NCBI GenBank assembly: GCA_041480845.1
Contig: JBGPAU010000001.1
Location: 1-64,000 of the forward strand
From: LCIL01 sp041480845
Lineage (GTDB): Bacteria > Patescibacteriota > Microgenomatia > UBA8517
Reading direction: 5' to 3'
DNA length: 64,000 nucleotides
The position numbers were made by a program, and so were the translations under genes. Within the stretch, counting starts at the first letter, position 1. Each line of letters starts with the position of its first letter. Positions 26,077 through 34,223 of this stretch are shown here, piece by piece. The notes beneath the pieces were generated by a model. That model was given only the letters and a program-made list of their open reading frames with translations. It did no database searches and was not told the origin of the DNA.

Positions 26077-26150
26077 GGCGCTGTAGACAAGCCGGGCAAG
26101 TCACTCCTGAGCAACAGGAGAGATCCCAGGTTCAAATCCTGGCGGCGCCT
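26077..26150 (+). tRNA. tRNA-Cys (GCA) with an abnormal anticodon loop
   Basis: Acceptor GGCGCTG/CGGCGCC, short D-arm GAC..GTC, anticodon stem CTCCT/AGGAG, T-arm CCAGG/CCTGG with loop TTCAAAT, discriminator U as expected for Cys. The loop reads GAGCAAC. The anticodon GCA (26111-26113) is in the correct place, but residue 33 is A instead of the near-universal U, and residues 32 and 38 (G, C) could pair and shrink the loop. It may be a diverged or impaired tRNA, or a special one. Confidence 0.8.
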
Positions 26151-26171
26151 TTGTTCTTTTACTTTTCGTAT

Positions 26172-26185
26172 GCGGGTGTAGCTTA
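26172..26185 (+). repeat. 5' tRNA-like fragment
   Basis: GCGGGTGTAGCTTA reads like the acceptor and start of the D-arm of a Gly-type tRNA (compare GCGGGTATAGTTA of tRNA-Gly(CCC)) but stops directly before the next tRNA. It is interpreted as a leftover tRNA end. Confidence 0.4.
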
Positions 26186-26186
26186 T

Positions 26187-26261
26187 AGGCTGGTGGCTCA
26201 GTCCGGTTAGAGCGCCGCAGTTTAAATGCGGAGGTCGGAGGTTCAAGTCCTTCCCAGCCTA
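26187..26261 (+). tRNA. tRNA with anticodon TTA (candidate ochre suppressor)
   Basis: A full cloverleaf: acceptor AGGCTGG/CCAGCCT, D-arm GCTC..GAGC, anticodon stem CCGCA/TGCGG, T-arm GGAGG/CCTTC with loop TTCAAGT, short 5-nt variable region, discriminator A. The 7-nt loop is GTTTAAA, placing U33 at 26221 and the anticodon UUA at 26222-26224, complementary to the stop codon UAA. G32 is unusual. It is not a Leu or Tyr tRNA by variable-arm size. Whether it is charged, and with what, is unknown. Confidence 0.7.
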
Positions 26262-26264
26262 TTA

Positions 26265-26332
26265 GGGTGTCGTGAACTAATCTAGGGTTATTAACCCATG
26301 TTTGCTTTCGAGCACTCAGTTCTACGACACCC
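26265..26332 (+). ncRNA. Candidate structured RNA (cloverleaf-like, 68 nt)
   Basis: An 8-bp closing stem GGGTGTCG/CGACACCC (26265-26272 with 26325-26332) is followed by GAACT/AGTTC. These enclose two hairpins, GGGTT-att-AACCC and TGCT-TTCG-AGCA. All four helices are perfect, and the total is tRNA-sized but lacks tRNA consensus loops. It begins 4 nt after the TTA tRNA and no ORF covers it. It may be a tRNA-derived or tRNA-processed RNA. Confidence 0.55.
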
Positions 26333-26343
26333 GACTAAAATTC

Positions 26344-26398
26344 CGGGCAGGTTACTGTCTATTTCAATTAACATTTTGAAAAGATAAGTACCTGCCCG
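26344..26398 (+). ncRNA. Long hairpin between the folded RNA and ruvC
   Basis: CGGGCAGGT (26344-26352) pairs with ACCTGCCCG (26390-26398). Inside, ACT/AGT and TCTaTTTCAA/TTGAAAAGA continue the stem. The following bases are only moderately T-rich (GTTTCATTT), so it could be a weak terminator for the tRNA transcript or the second part of a structured RNA. Confidence 0.5.
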
Positions 26399-26419
26399 TT
26401 TCATTTAACTCAATTGTTA

Positions 26420-26425
26420 TATAAT
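26420..26425 (+). promoter_or_regulatory. -10 box of a leaderless ruvC transcript
   Basis: A perfect TATAAT lies 7 bp before the ruvC ATG, with no ribosome binding site between. Transcription would start at or next to the A of ATG. Confidence 0.55.
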
Positions 26426-26432
26426 TGGCTAA

Positions 26433-26942
26433 ATGCTTATTCTAGGAATTGACCCCGGAACAGCTACAACCGGATACGGTCTTGTTAATTTAAATGGAAA
26501 AGGTAATGAGGTTGTTACCTGGGGGCTTATTGAAACGGATAAGAAACTTCTTAAGGAAACCCGACTTGACTTCATATTTGAGGAAACTCTCCGTCTTATT
26601 AATAAACATAAACCGGATGTTTTTGTTTTTGAAAAGATCTTTTTTGCTACAAACGCCAAAACCGTAATTGCGGTTGGACAAGCTCAGGGGGTAATGCTTC
26701 TTGCGGCTTCCAAGGCAAAAGTTAAAGTTGAAGAATACGCGCCGGGAACGATTAAAAAGATGATAACCGGTAGCGGCCGTGCAAACAAAAAAGATGTACA
26801 AGTGGCAATCAGGAAAATTTTGGGCAGCCGTGTTAAAAGCGAAGTTCATAAAAAGACCCATTTTGATAATGCGGCTGACGCGCTTGCGGTTGCGTTGACA
26901 CACGCGTTTAAAATAGGGGAGGGGGTGAAAGAAATTGTTTAA
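26433..26942 (+). CDS. ruvC: Holliday junction resolvase RuvC
   Basis: A 169-residue RNase-H-fold nuclease. Catalytic acids are visible in GIDPGTATTGYG (first Asp), VFEKIFFATNAKT (Glu) and HFDNAADALAVALTH (last two Asp). It cleaves four-way DNA junctions as a dimer with RuvAB, which are not in this window. The start lies 7 bp after TATAAT. The end overlaps by 8 nt a TTG-started gene for a beta-barrel protein. Confidence 0.95.
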   Translation: MLILGIDPGTATTGYGLVNLNGKGNEVVTWGLIETDKKLLKETRLDFIFEETLRLINKHKPDVFVFEKIFFATNAKTVIAVGQAQGVMLLAASKAKVKVEEYAPGTIKKMITGSGRANKKDVQVAIRKILGSRVKSEVHKKTHFDNAADALAVALTHAFKIGEGVKEIV

Positions 26943-27180
26943 GGTCGGAAAAGTTTCTCATTATTATGATAAGTTGAGCGTTGCCATAATTGATTTGGAT
27001 GGAACCCTGAGTGTTGGCGACAAGGTTAAGTTTACCCGTGGTGGTGAGGACCTGTTTGAACAAAAAGTTGAATCTATTCAAATCGAACACGAAAAGAAGG
27101 ATTCCGCTGGTAAAGGAGATGTGGTAGGATTGAAGACTAATGAGGCGGTTAAGGAAGGGACGGAAGTATTCAAAATTTGA
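26935..27180 (+). CDS. Translation-factor-like beta-barrel protein (EF-Tu domain 2-like)
   Basis: An 81-residue protein that resembles only the second domain of translational GTPases: GKVSHYYDKLSVAIIDLDGTLSVGDKVKF, then VESIQIEHEKKDSAGKGDVVGLKT. The GTPase domain is absent. Proteins of this size with this barrel occur in CPR and archaea, sometimes called elongation-factor-like; the role is unknown. The TTG start at 26935 overlaps the end of ruvC, and the gene overlaps the next one by 41 nt. Confidence 0.72.
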   Translation: MFKVGKVSHYYDKLSVAIIDLDGTLSVGDKVKFTRGGEDLFEQKVESIQIEHEKKDSAGKGDVVGLKTNEAVKEGTEVFKI

Positions 27181-27574
27181 TTGGCAGGAAGCGCCTGATA
27201 TAAAAGCCCGCGTTCTTCGTTTGATGGAGAGTCTTCGTCTTGATTATGTTTTGGGAGAAAGATTGTTTTTCTATAGGTCTGTTGGATCAAAATCCCACGC
27301 GTATGCCAGAACCTGGGGACTTCCCGCTCTTTGGCAAAACGCATTAAAAGTTGAACCTGCATATATTATTGAGGTGATCTCGCATTATTTTGATAAATTG
27401 TCCACTAAAGATCAGGATAAGGTGCTTCTCCACGAGATAGGGCACATTCCCAAAAATTTCTCCGGAGCTCTCCTGCCGCATACTAGACACGGCAAAGGAA
27501 GTTTCCGTGGTAAAGTTGACGAGTTAATACAAAGATACTTTGAAAATGCTAAGAAGGTAAAGACACGGTCTTGA
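27140..27574 (+). CDS. Putative zinc metallopeptidase (phage-metallopeptidase-like)
   Basis: A 144-residue protein with the zinc motif LLHEIGHIPKNFSGALLPHTRH near residues 95-116, i.e. HExxH with a further His. It is preceded by a helical region and YARTWGLPALWQNAL. It resembles the small 'putative phage metallopeptidase' family (PF18894) found in phages and CPR bacteria. No signal peptide is visible, so it should act in the cytosol. The ATG at 27140 lies inside the previous gene (41-nt overlap), so the two are likely coupled. Confidence 0.7.
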   Translation: MRRLRKGRKYSKFDWQEAPDIKARVLRLMESLRLDYVLGERLFFYRSVGSKSHAYARTWGLPALWQNALKVEPAYIIEVISHYFDKLSTKDQDKVLLHEIGHIPKNFSGALLPHTRHGKGSFRGKVDELIQRYFENAKKVKTRS

Positions 27575-27590
27575 CGTTGGCCGCATAATT

Positions 27591-28265
27591 ATGAAAATTA
27601 TTGCTTTACATGGAGATGACGAGAGGAAATTATACGAGAGGCTTTCTAAATTTATTGAAACTGCCAAGGGTCGAAGTTGGGAAGTAGCTTATCTAGACGA
27701 TGCGGCCGTCTCTATTCAGGAGCAATTAAGTTCTTCATCGCTTTTTGGAAGCGAAAGATTTTTTGTTGTTAGAGATATCACCAGACTTGGGAAGAAAGAA
27801 CTTGGCTGGATTAATAGAAAATCCGGTGACCTGTCGGGAAATTTAATTATCTATCATGAAGGTTATATTTCTCAGACAATTTTAAAATCTCTACCGAAAG
27901 AAACCAAAATCGAGGAGTTTAAATTGCCCGTGGTTCTTTGGAGTTTTTTGGATAATTTATATCCGGGAAATTCTGGAAAGAGTATTGTACAGTTTCATCA
28001 GCTAATCGAGAAAGAAGCACCTGAGTTTATTTTTACACTTATTGCGAAACTATTCAGGGATTTGTATTGGGCTAAAGTTGACTCCTTGACTCTCCCCTAC
28101 CCAAATTGGAGAGTAGGGAAGTTGAAGGCGCAAGCATCAAAATTTACTATCGATCAATTGAAATATTTAATTGGAAAACTGGCAGAAATTGACATAAAAG
28201 TCAAAACTTCTAAGTCAGACTTGGTTTCCGAACTTGACCTCCTCATAATTAAACAATTAGAATGA
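27591..28265 (+). CDS. holA: DNA polymerase III delta subunit, shortened
   Basis: A 224-residue protein with HolA landmarks: a start IIALHGDDERKLYERLSKF, the ELSSSSLFGSERFFVVRDITRLGKKE-type strand-helix pair, and a C-terminal helical domain ending LIGKLAEIDIKVKTSKSDLVSELDLLIIK. HolA opens the sliding clamp in the clamp loader. Typical HolA has about 330-340 residues; here the AAA+ lid region is reduced. The start ATG follows CATAAT by three bases. Confidence 0.82.
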   Translation: MKIIALHGDDERKLYERLSKFIETAKGRSWEVAYLDDAAVSIQEQLSSSSLFGSERFFVVRDITRLGKKELGWINRKSGDLSGNLIIYHEGYISQTILKSLPKETKIEEFKLPVVLWSFLDNLYPGNSGKSIVQFHQLIEKEAPEFIFTLIAKLFRDLYWAKVDSLTLPYPNWRVGKLKAQASKFTIDQLKYLIGKLAEIDIKVKTSKSDLVSELDLLIIKQLE

Positions 28266-28275
28266 TTCAATAGGA

Positions 28276-29631
28276 ATGACAATCGATCCTTCAGTTTTCA
28301 AAGCATATGACATAAGAGGAATTTACCCTGATAATATAACTCCGGGCCTTGCCTATAAAATTGGTCAGGCATACGCAGAATTTATAAAGCCCAAAGGAGA
28401 AGTGGTTGTGGGTAATGACGTCCGGCTTCATTCGGAAGAGTTAAAGAAAAAGGTGGCGGAGGGACTTATGGATTCAGGGATTGACGTTGTTGACATCGGC
28501 TTAATCTCAACAGATATGTATTATTTTGCTGTCGGCAAATATGGTTTTGCCGGAGGCATCCAATCCTCAGCTTCTCATAACCCTCCCGAATTTCACGGAT
28601 TCAAAATGATAAGGGAAAAGGTAATTCCTTTAACGTTTGAAGACGGAATTTCACAGATACGTGATCTTATAAAAAAGGATTCTTTTGTAAAATCTAAAAC
28701 CAGAGGAAAAATTCGAACTCTTAATATCGACAACGATTACGTAGATTATATATTAAGTTGGCTTAAGGTCGAGAAAATCAAACCCTTTAAAGTTGTTATA
28801 AACCCCAATTTCGGCTACGCGGGTGTGATGTTTAGGAAAATTGTAGAACGGGGGAAACTTCCGATCGAAATAATCGGACTTAATGATAAACCGGACGGAA
28901 CTTTTCCGAAAGGCAGACCCGATCCTTTTATACCCGAAAACAGAGTTGAAATATCTGAACTTGTAAAATCGACCGGAAGCGATCTTGGAATCGCCTGGGA
29001 TGCGGATGCCGACCGCGTTTTTTTCTGTGCGGACGGAGGGCTGTTTGCGGAACCATATTATTTAAACACGGTTTTAATCAAACAAATGCTGAAAAAATAC
29101 CCCAAAGAAAAGATTATTTACGATCCGCGCTACACCTGGGCTTTAATTGACGCCATAAAAGAAAACGGAGGCACTCCGGTTATTTGTAAAGTCGGTCATT
29201 CGTATATAAAAGAGAAAATGCGCGAAGTGAACGCGCTTTATGCAACAGAAAGCAGCGGTCATGCATATTTTAGGGATTTTTGGTACGCGGATAATGGAAT
29301 GATTCCCGTGATGCAAATACTTGAGTTTTTGACTGAAAATGACGTCAAACTTTCTGATGTAATAACGCCCGTAATGAATAAATATTTTATCTCGGGAGAG
29401 ATTAATACCGACGTTGCCGATAAGGTTGGTAAAATGGAAGAGATTGCCAAGAAATATTCGGGTGGAGCCATTTCCCGGTTAGATGGCGTGGCTGTAGAAT
29501 ATGAAAATTACCGGTTTGTAGTAAGGCCTTCCAATACCGAATCTCTTTTGCGTCTGACGCTTGAAGCGAAATCGAAGAAATTAATGGAGGAGAAAAGAGA
29601 TGAAGTTTTAAGTATAATTAGAACTAAATGA
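28276..29631 (+). CDS. manB: Phosphomannomutase / phosphoglucomutase
   Basis: A 451-residue alpha-D-phosphohexomutase. FKAYDIRGIYPD starts domain 1, the phosphoserine loop is SSASHNPPEFHGFK (near residue 97), the metal loop is WDADADRVFF (near 240), the sugar-binding ATESSGHAYF is near 320, and the phosphate-binding RPSNTESLLRL is at the C-terminus. It interconverts hexose 1- and 6-phosphates, feeding nucleotide-sugar synthesis for the surface glycans. It is coupled by ATGA to the PGI/PMI gene. Confidence 0.93.
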   Translation: MTIDPSVFKAYDIRGIYPDNITPGLAYKIGQAYAEFIKPKGEVVVGNDVRLHSEELKKKVAEGLMDSGIDVVDIGLISTDMYYFAVGKYGFAGGIQSSASHNPPEFHGFKMIREKVIPLTFEDGISQIRDLIKKDSFVKSKTRGKIRTLNIDNDYVDYILSWLKVEKIKPFKVVINPNFGYAGVMFRKIVERGKLPIEIIGLNDKPDGTFPKGRPDPFIPENRVEISELVKSTGSDLGIAWDADADRVFFCADGGLFAEPYYLNTVLIKQMLKKYPKEKIIYDPRYTWALIDAIKENGGTPVICKVGHSYIKEKMREVNALYATESSGHAYFRDFWYADNGMIPVMQILEFLTENDVKLSDVITPVMNKYFISGEINTDVADKVGKMEEIAKKYSGGAISRLDGVAVEYENYRFVVRPSNTESLLRLTLEAKSKKLMEEKRDEVLSIIRTK

Positions 29632-30641
29632 AAGATACTCTTGGAATTGAAAAAGCATTGACACTTTTTCCTGATCAGCTTAGGGAGGCGTGGGGTCAGG
29701 CATATGCCGTGAATCTGCCTCAGTTTGCTTCGAAAAAAGTTGTAATTAGTGGGATGGGAGGGTCTTCTCTTGCCGGAAGAATTCTTGCAGGAATTTTTGA
29801 AGGAGAATCAGATACGGAAATTGTAGTTTATAACGATTACGGTTTGCCAGCGTTTATTGATAAAGGTTGGGTCTTAATTGCCAACAGCTATTCAGGCAAC
29901 ACGGAAGAAACATTGTCGGGAATTAAGGCCGGTAAAGAATTGGGAATGCAGATTGTCGGAATTGCCACAGGAGGCAAAATCGGTGAAATGATAGGTAGCG
30001 GAGAAATTCCGGGTGTAATTTTAACTCCATTAACCAATCCTTCAAATTATCCTAAATCGGCCTTGGGCGTTTCTCTTGGGGGCTTGGCTGGCCTTATGGC
30101 AAAAATGGGACTGATTAATCTTACAGCGGAACAGTTTAATCAATCAGTCGATGAACTGATAGAAATTCGTAAAAGTTGGGACGCAAAGTCAGTTGCCTCA
30201 AACTTTACCTCAACAATCCCTGTTTTGATCGGAGCCAGGCCGCTTTTGGGGTCGGTTCATGCAGGGCGAAATGTCATCAACGAAATTGGCCGAACTTTCG
30301 CGGTTTATTTTGATCTGCCCGAACTTGATCATCATTTAGTGGAAGCAACGGGGTATCCTAAAAATCTTTTTCAAAATCTTTATTATCTATTTTTGGAAAG
30401 CGATTTATATAATGAAAGAGTCAAAACCAGAATTAATGTAACCAAAGAGCTTTTTGATACGCAAAAACTGAAATACGAAGAATTTAAACTTCAGGGAAAA
30501 ACAAAGCTAACTCAAGCTTTGGAAATTCCTCATTTTTGCGCTTGGGTCGCTTTAAATCTTTCGTTTTTAAACGGTGAAGACCCCGGCCCTGAGCCCTGGA
30601 TCATAAAACTTAAAGAAAAATTATCGCAACCCCTGCACTAA
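29628..30641 (+). CDS. Bifunctional phosphoglucose/phosphomannose isomerase
   Basis: A 337-residue SIS-domain isomerase. ISGMGGSSLAGRIL (near residue 41), ANSYSGNTEETL (near 87) and the catalytic-region NVINEIGRTFAVYFDLPELDHH match the archaeal/CPR-type bifunctional PGI/PMI family. It links fructose 6-phosphate to glucose or mannose 6-phosphate. The start overlaps the mutase stop (ATGA), forming a two-gene unit for hexose phosphate supply. Confidence 0.88.
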   Translation: MKDTLGIEKALTLFPDQLREAWGQAYAVNLPQFASKKVVISGMGGSSLAGRILAGIFEGESDTEIVVYNDYGLPAFIDKGWVLIANSYSGNTEETLSGIKAGKELGMQIVGIATGGKIGEMIGSGEIPGVILTPLTNPSNYPKSALGVSLGGLAGLMAKMGLINLTAEQFNQSVDELIEIRKSWDAKSVASNFTSTIPVLIGARPLLGSVHAGRNVINEIGRTFAVYFDLPELDHHLVEATGYPKNLFQNLYYLFLESDLYNERVKTRINVTKELFDTQKLKYEEFKLQGKTKLTQALEIPHFCAWVALNLSFLNGEDPGPEPWIIKLKEKLSQPLH

Positions 30642-30683
30642 CCCCCTTTACCTTTTAGCTTTTACCTTTTAACATGTATTAGT

Positions 30684-32957
30684 ATGTCTGCCCAACCGAT
30701 TATTGCTTTCTTCAAGGATATTGACAAAAACGATACTCCTCTTGTAGGCGGTAAATGTGCAAATTTGGGTGAAATGACGCATGCAGGTTTTCCCGTTCCT
30801 CCCGGTTTTGCAATTACCATAAAGGCATATGACCTTTTTTTAAAAGAGAACGGTATCGTTAAGAAAATTTACGATATTTTATCTTCAGTTGATGCCAACG
30901 ATCCTGCCCAGTTAAACAGTGCTTCTGTAAGAATTGAAAAAATGATTATGAGCGGCAAAATACCCGATGAAGTCGTTCAGGATGTGATTTTATCTTACAA
31001 AAAACTTTCGGGCCGTCTAAAAAAGGCGGTTGTCGCGGTCCGTACTTCCGCCACAGCCGAGGATCTTGCACAAAGCTCATTTGCCGGAATGGGGACTACA
31101 GTTTTAAATGTTAAGGGAGAAGCAAATCTTCTCAATGCGGTCCGCGCCTGCTGGGCGTCACTTTTTACCGGCAGGTCTATTTATTACCGTGTCGAAAACA
31201 AAATTCCTCACGAAAAAGTGAAGATTTCTGTGGCAGTACAAAAAATGGTAGATTCGGAGGTTTCCGGTGTGATGTTCTCTATTGATCCGGTCAGAGGCGA
31301 TAAGGATAGAATTGTCATTCAATCGGTTTGGGGTTTGGGTGAAATGATTGTCCAGGGTTCGGTGCTTCCTGATACATACGTAGTGCAAAAGGACACATTT
31401 GCCATTCTTTCGAAGGAGATTTCCGATCAGTCGGTACAATTACTTAAATTTAAAGGAGAGACTAAAGAATTTGAAGTTCCTAAAAAGATTCGGCAAAACC
31501 AAAAGATAACCGATGAAGAAATAATAACTTTAGCTAAATATTCGGATAAACTCCAAAGACACTATTATTTCCCCCAAGATACTGAGTGGGCAAAGGAAAA
31601 AGGAAAACTGTATATAGTCCAGACGAGGCCTGTCACGGGAACGGCGTTGACCGAAAAAGAAAGAGTCAAGATTGGTAAAGACGATATCAAAATTGCGACG
31701 GTACCGGTTCTTACGGGAAGCCCTGCTTCTCCGGGAATCGGGACAGGCCCGGTCAAGATTTTAAAAAGTCCTAAGGAAATCGAAAAAGTCAGAAAGGGTG
31801 ACGTTCTGGTTGCGCCAATGACCTCACCGGACTATGTTCCTGCGATGAAAAAGTCCGCAGCTATTATTACCGATGAAGGAGGGCAAACTTCTCACGCGGC
31901 TATTGTTTCTAGGGAGCTCGGAATTCCTTGCGTTGTCGGAACCAAGGATGCAACCCAAAAATTAAAAGATGGCCAGATCGTGACTGTTAACGGTGAAGAG
32001 GGACAAATTTTTATGGGGGCAAATGTTAAAGAAGTAAAAAATCAAAAGTTAGAAAGCAAAAGTGAACAAAAATTTAAAAATATTAAAACAGCAACAAAGC
32101 TTTATGTGAATTTAGCAGAACCGGAAAGGGCTAAAGAGATTGCAAAAAGAAATGTTGACGGAGTGGGACTACTTAGAGCCGAATTTATAATTGCCGATAT
32201 TGGAATTCATCCAAAAGAGGCGATAAAAAGAAAAGTGCAGGGGAAATTTGTGGAAAAACTTGCTCACGACCTGGAAACTTTCTGTAAAGCATTTTATCCT
32301 AGACCGGTTACCTACCGGGCTACGGATTTTAAAACTAATGAGTATAGAAGTTTACTTGGCGGAAAATACTGGGAGCCGGTTGAACCCAATCCCATGCTTG
32401 GGTTTAGAGGAGCTTTTAGATATGTCTCAAATCCGGAAGTTTTTAACTTGGAACTTCAGGCGATTAAAACGGTTCGCGAAAAGTATGATAACTTGTACCT
32501 GATGATTCCTTTTGTCAGATCTCCCGATGAATTGGCAAGAGTTAGAAGACTTGTCGCAACCGAGGGACTTTTTGAAAAAGCGTCCTTTAAATTTTTAATG
32601 ATGGTTGAAATTCCCGTTAATGTAATTCAAATTGAAGATTTTATCAAAGTAGGGATTGATGGGGTTTCTATCGGCAGTAACGATTTAACCATGCTTATCG
32701 AAGGGACCGACAGAGACAATTCGGAAGTTGCACGGGAATTTAGTGAAAGAACTCCTGCTGTTTTATGGGCGCTACGGCGTGTTATAAGAAAGTGCTCGGC
32801 GGCAGGGGTCACTAGTTCGATTTGCGGGCAAGCCCCAAGTGAATATGAAGATTTGGTCAAAAAACTGGTAAGATGGGGTATAACGAGTATTTCAATTAAT
32901 CCCGATTCAATTGACAGGGTGCGCGGTGTAATAGCGGAAGCTGAGAGAGATATATGA
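30684..32957 (+). CDS. ppsA: Phosphoenolpyruvate synthase (pyruvate, water dikinase)
   Basis: A 757-residue three-domain enzyme. The ATP-grasp N-terminus contains VGGKCANLGEM and VAVRTSATAEDLAQSSFAG. The swivelling phosphohistidine domain holds ITDEGGQTSHAAIVSRELG. The C-terminal PEP barrel includes GFRGAFRY, MVEIPVNV and SICGQAPSEYE. It makes PEP from pyruvate and ATP, or runs in reverse. It is followed by eno (ATGA overlap) and gpmI, so the three govern flow between pyruvate and 3-phosphoglycerate. The gap before it is C/T-rich with no clear promoter. Confidence 0.96.
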   Translation: MSAQPIIAFFKDIDKNDTPLVGGKCANLGEMTHAGFPVPPGFAITIKAYDLFLKENGIVKKIYDILSSVDANDPAQLNSASVRIEKMIMSGKIPDEVVQDVILSYKKLSGRLKKAVVAVRTSATAEDLAQSSFAGMGTTVLNVKGEANLLNAVRACWASLFTGRSIYYRVENKIPHEKVKISVAVQKMVDSEVSGVMFSIDPVRGDKDRIVIQSVWGLGEMIVQGSVLPDTYVVQKDTFAILSKEISDQSVQLLKFKGETKEFEVPKKIRQNQKITDEEIITLAKYSDKLQRHYYFPQDTEWAKEKGKLYIVQTRPVTGTALTEKERVKIGKDDIKIATVPVLTGSPASPGIGTGPVKILKSPKEIEKVRKGDVLVAPMTSPDYVPAMKKSAAIITDEGGQTSHAAIVSRELGIPCVVGTKDATQKLKDGQIVTVNGEEGQIFMGANVKEVKNQKLESKSEQKFKNIKTATKLYVNLAEPERAKEIAKRNVDGVGLLRAEFIIADIGIHPKEAIKRKVQGKFVEKLAHDLETFCKAFYPRPVTYRATDFKTNEYRSLLGGKYWEPVEPNPMLGFRGAFRYVSNPEVFNLELQAIKTVREKYDNLYLMIPFVRSPDELARVRRLVATEGLFEKASFKFLMMVEIPVNVIQIEDFIKVGIDGVSIGSNDLTMLIEGTDRDNSEVAREFSERTPAVLWALRRVIRKCSAAGVTSSICGQAPSEYEDLVKKLVRWGITSISINPDSIDRVRGVIAEAERDI

Positions 32958-34222
32958 GCAAGATAAAACACATTTGGGCAAGGGAAATTCTTGATTCAAG
33001 AGGGATTCCCACCGTGGAGACGGCTTGTATGCTGGAAGATGGTCAAGTTTGCGTATCATCTGTTCCGGCAGGAACTTCGACAGGTACTCATGAGGCACTT
33101 GAACTTAGAGATACAAATAACCCGAGATATTTGGGTCAGGGTGTTGCCCAGGCGGTTGATAACGTTAATTCGGTATTAGGACCGGCCATAATCGGCCTGG
33201 ACCCCGTTGATCAATTCGGAATTGACAAAAAACTTATAGATTTGGACGGAACTGAAAATAAATCAAAATATGGCGCGAATGCGATTCTTTCTGTTTCGGA
33301 AGTTATTACAAAATGCGGAGCAGTTTCTTCCGGTCAGGCGCTCTATGCGTGGATATACGCGCTCGCTTCAAAAGCCGGTGTTACTCAAAAAGTAAAAATT
33401 CCGATTCCTCTTTTCAATATGATTAACGGAGGCAAGCATGGCGCGGGCAACCTTGATTTTCAGGAATTTTGGGTTGTGCCGGCAAGTAATAAAAGTTTTA
33501 TTGACGGCCTCCAGATGGGTGCGGAAATTTATCAAACAATCGGTCAAAACCTTTCCCATAGAGGCGCAATTCACTCAGTCGGCCAGGAAGGGGGTTATGC
33601 TCCAAATCTTTTTACAAACACTGATGCTTTTGAAGTTTTTGTGGAATCGATTAAAGAAACACAATATTCTCTCGGACGCGATGTTTTTCTTGGGTTAGAC
33701 GTTGCCGCGAACTCATTTTACAAAGATGGTCAATATTTAATCAAAGATAAAAGTAGCGGCATGGATGATTACCAATTTCTTGAATTTTACAAATCATTGT
33801 TTGATCAGTACAAATTGGCAATTGTAGAAGACGCATTTTATGAGGACGCTTGGGATAGTTGGAAAAAACTTACCGCGGAACTTTCAACTGAATTGATAAT
33901 TGTAGGGGACGATTTGCTGGCTACGAATCTTAAGCGTGTTCAGAAGGCGATTCAGGAAAAAGCCTGTAACGCTGTTGTAATAAAGCCCAATCAGATCGGT
34001 ACGGTTTCGGAAACTTTAAATGTTGTCAAAGCCGCAAAAGACGTTATGTGGAAGATTGTTGTTTCTCACCGGTCAGGGGAAACAAACGATAGTTTCATAG
34101 CTGATTTTGCCGTGGGTGTTGCTGCAGATTATATAAAGTCGGGTGCACCTGCAAGGGGTGAACGCGTGGCTAAATACAACCGCCTTTCCGCAATTGAAAT
34201 GGAATTGGCACAAATGAAATAA
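32954..34222 (+). CDS. eno: Enolase
   Basis: A 422-residue enolase of normal length. The N-terminal WAREILDSRGIPTVE, the substrate loop SSVPAGTSTGTHEALELRD, the metal-binding FLGLDVAAN, DAFYEDAW and VGDDLLATN, and the catalytic SHRSGETNDSFIADFAV are all present. It interconverts 2-phosphoglycerate and PEP and usually acts as a dimer or octamer in the cytosol. It overlaps ppsA by 4 nt and ends one base before gpmI. Confidence 0.97.
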   Translation: MSKIKHIWAREILDSRGIPTVETACMLEDGQVCVSSVPAGTSTGTHEALELRDTNNPRYLGQGVAQAVDNVNSVLGPAIIGLDPVDQFGIDKKLIDLDGTENKSKYGANAILSVSEVITKCGAVSSGQALYAWIYALASKAGVTQKVKIPIPLFNMINGGKHGAGNLDFQEFWVVPASNKSFIDGLQMGAEIYQTIGQNLSHRGAIHSVGQEGGYAPNLFTNTDAFEVFVESIKETQYSLGRDVFLGLDVAANSFYKDGQYLIKDKSSGMDDYQFLEFYKSLFDQYKLAIVEDAFYEDAWDSWKKLTAELSTELIIVGDDLLATNLKRVQKAIQEKACNAVVIKPNQIGTVSETLNVVKAAKDVMWKIVVSHRSGETNDSFIADFAVGVAADYIKSGAPARGERVAKYNRLSAIEMELAQMK

Positions 34223-34223
34223 A

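Noticed and set aside
26187..26261. Genome-wide reassignment of UAA to an amino acid
   Set aside because: Many well-recognised genes here (gatC, gatA, polX, eno, gpmI, ruvC) end properly at UAA with family-typical lengths.
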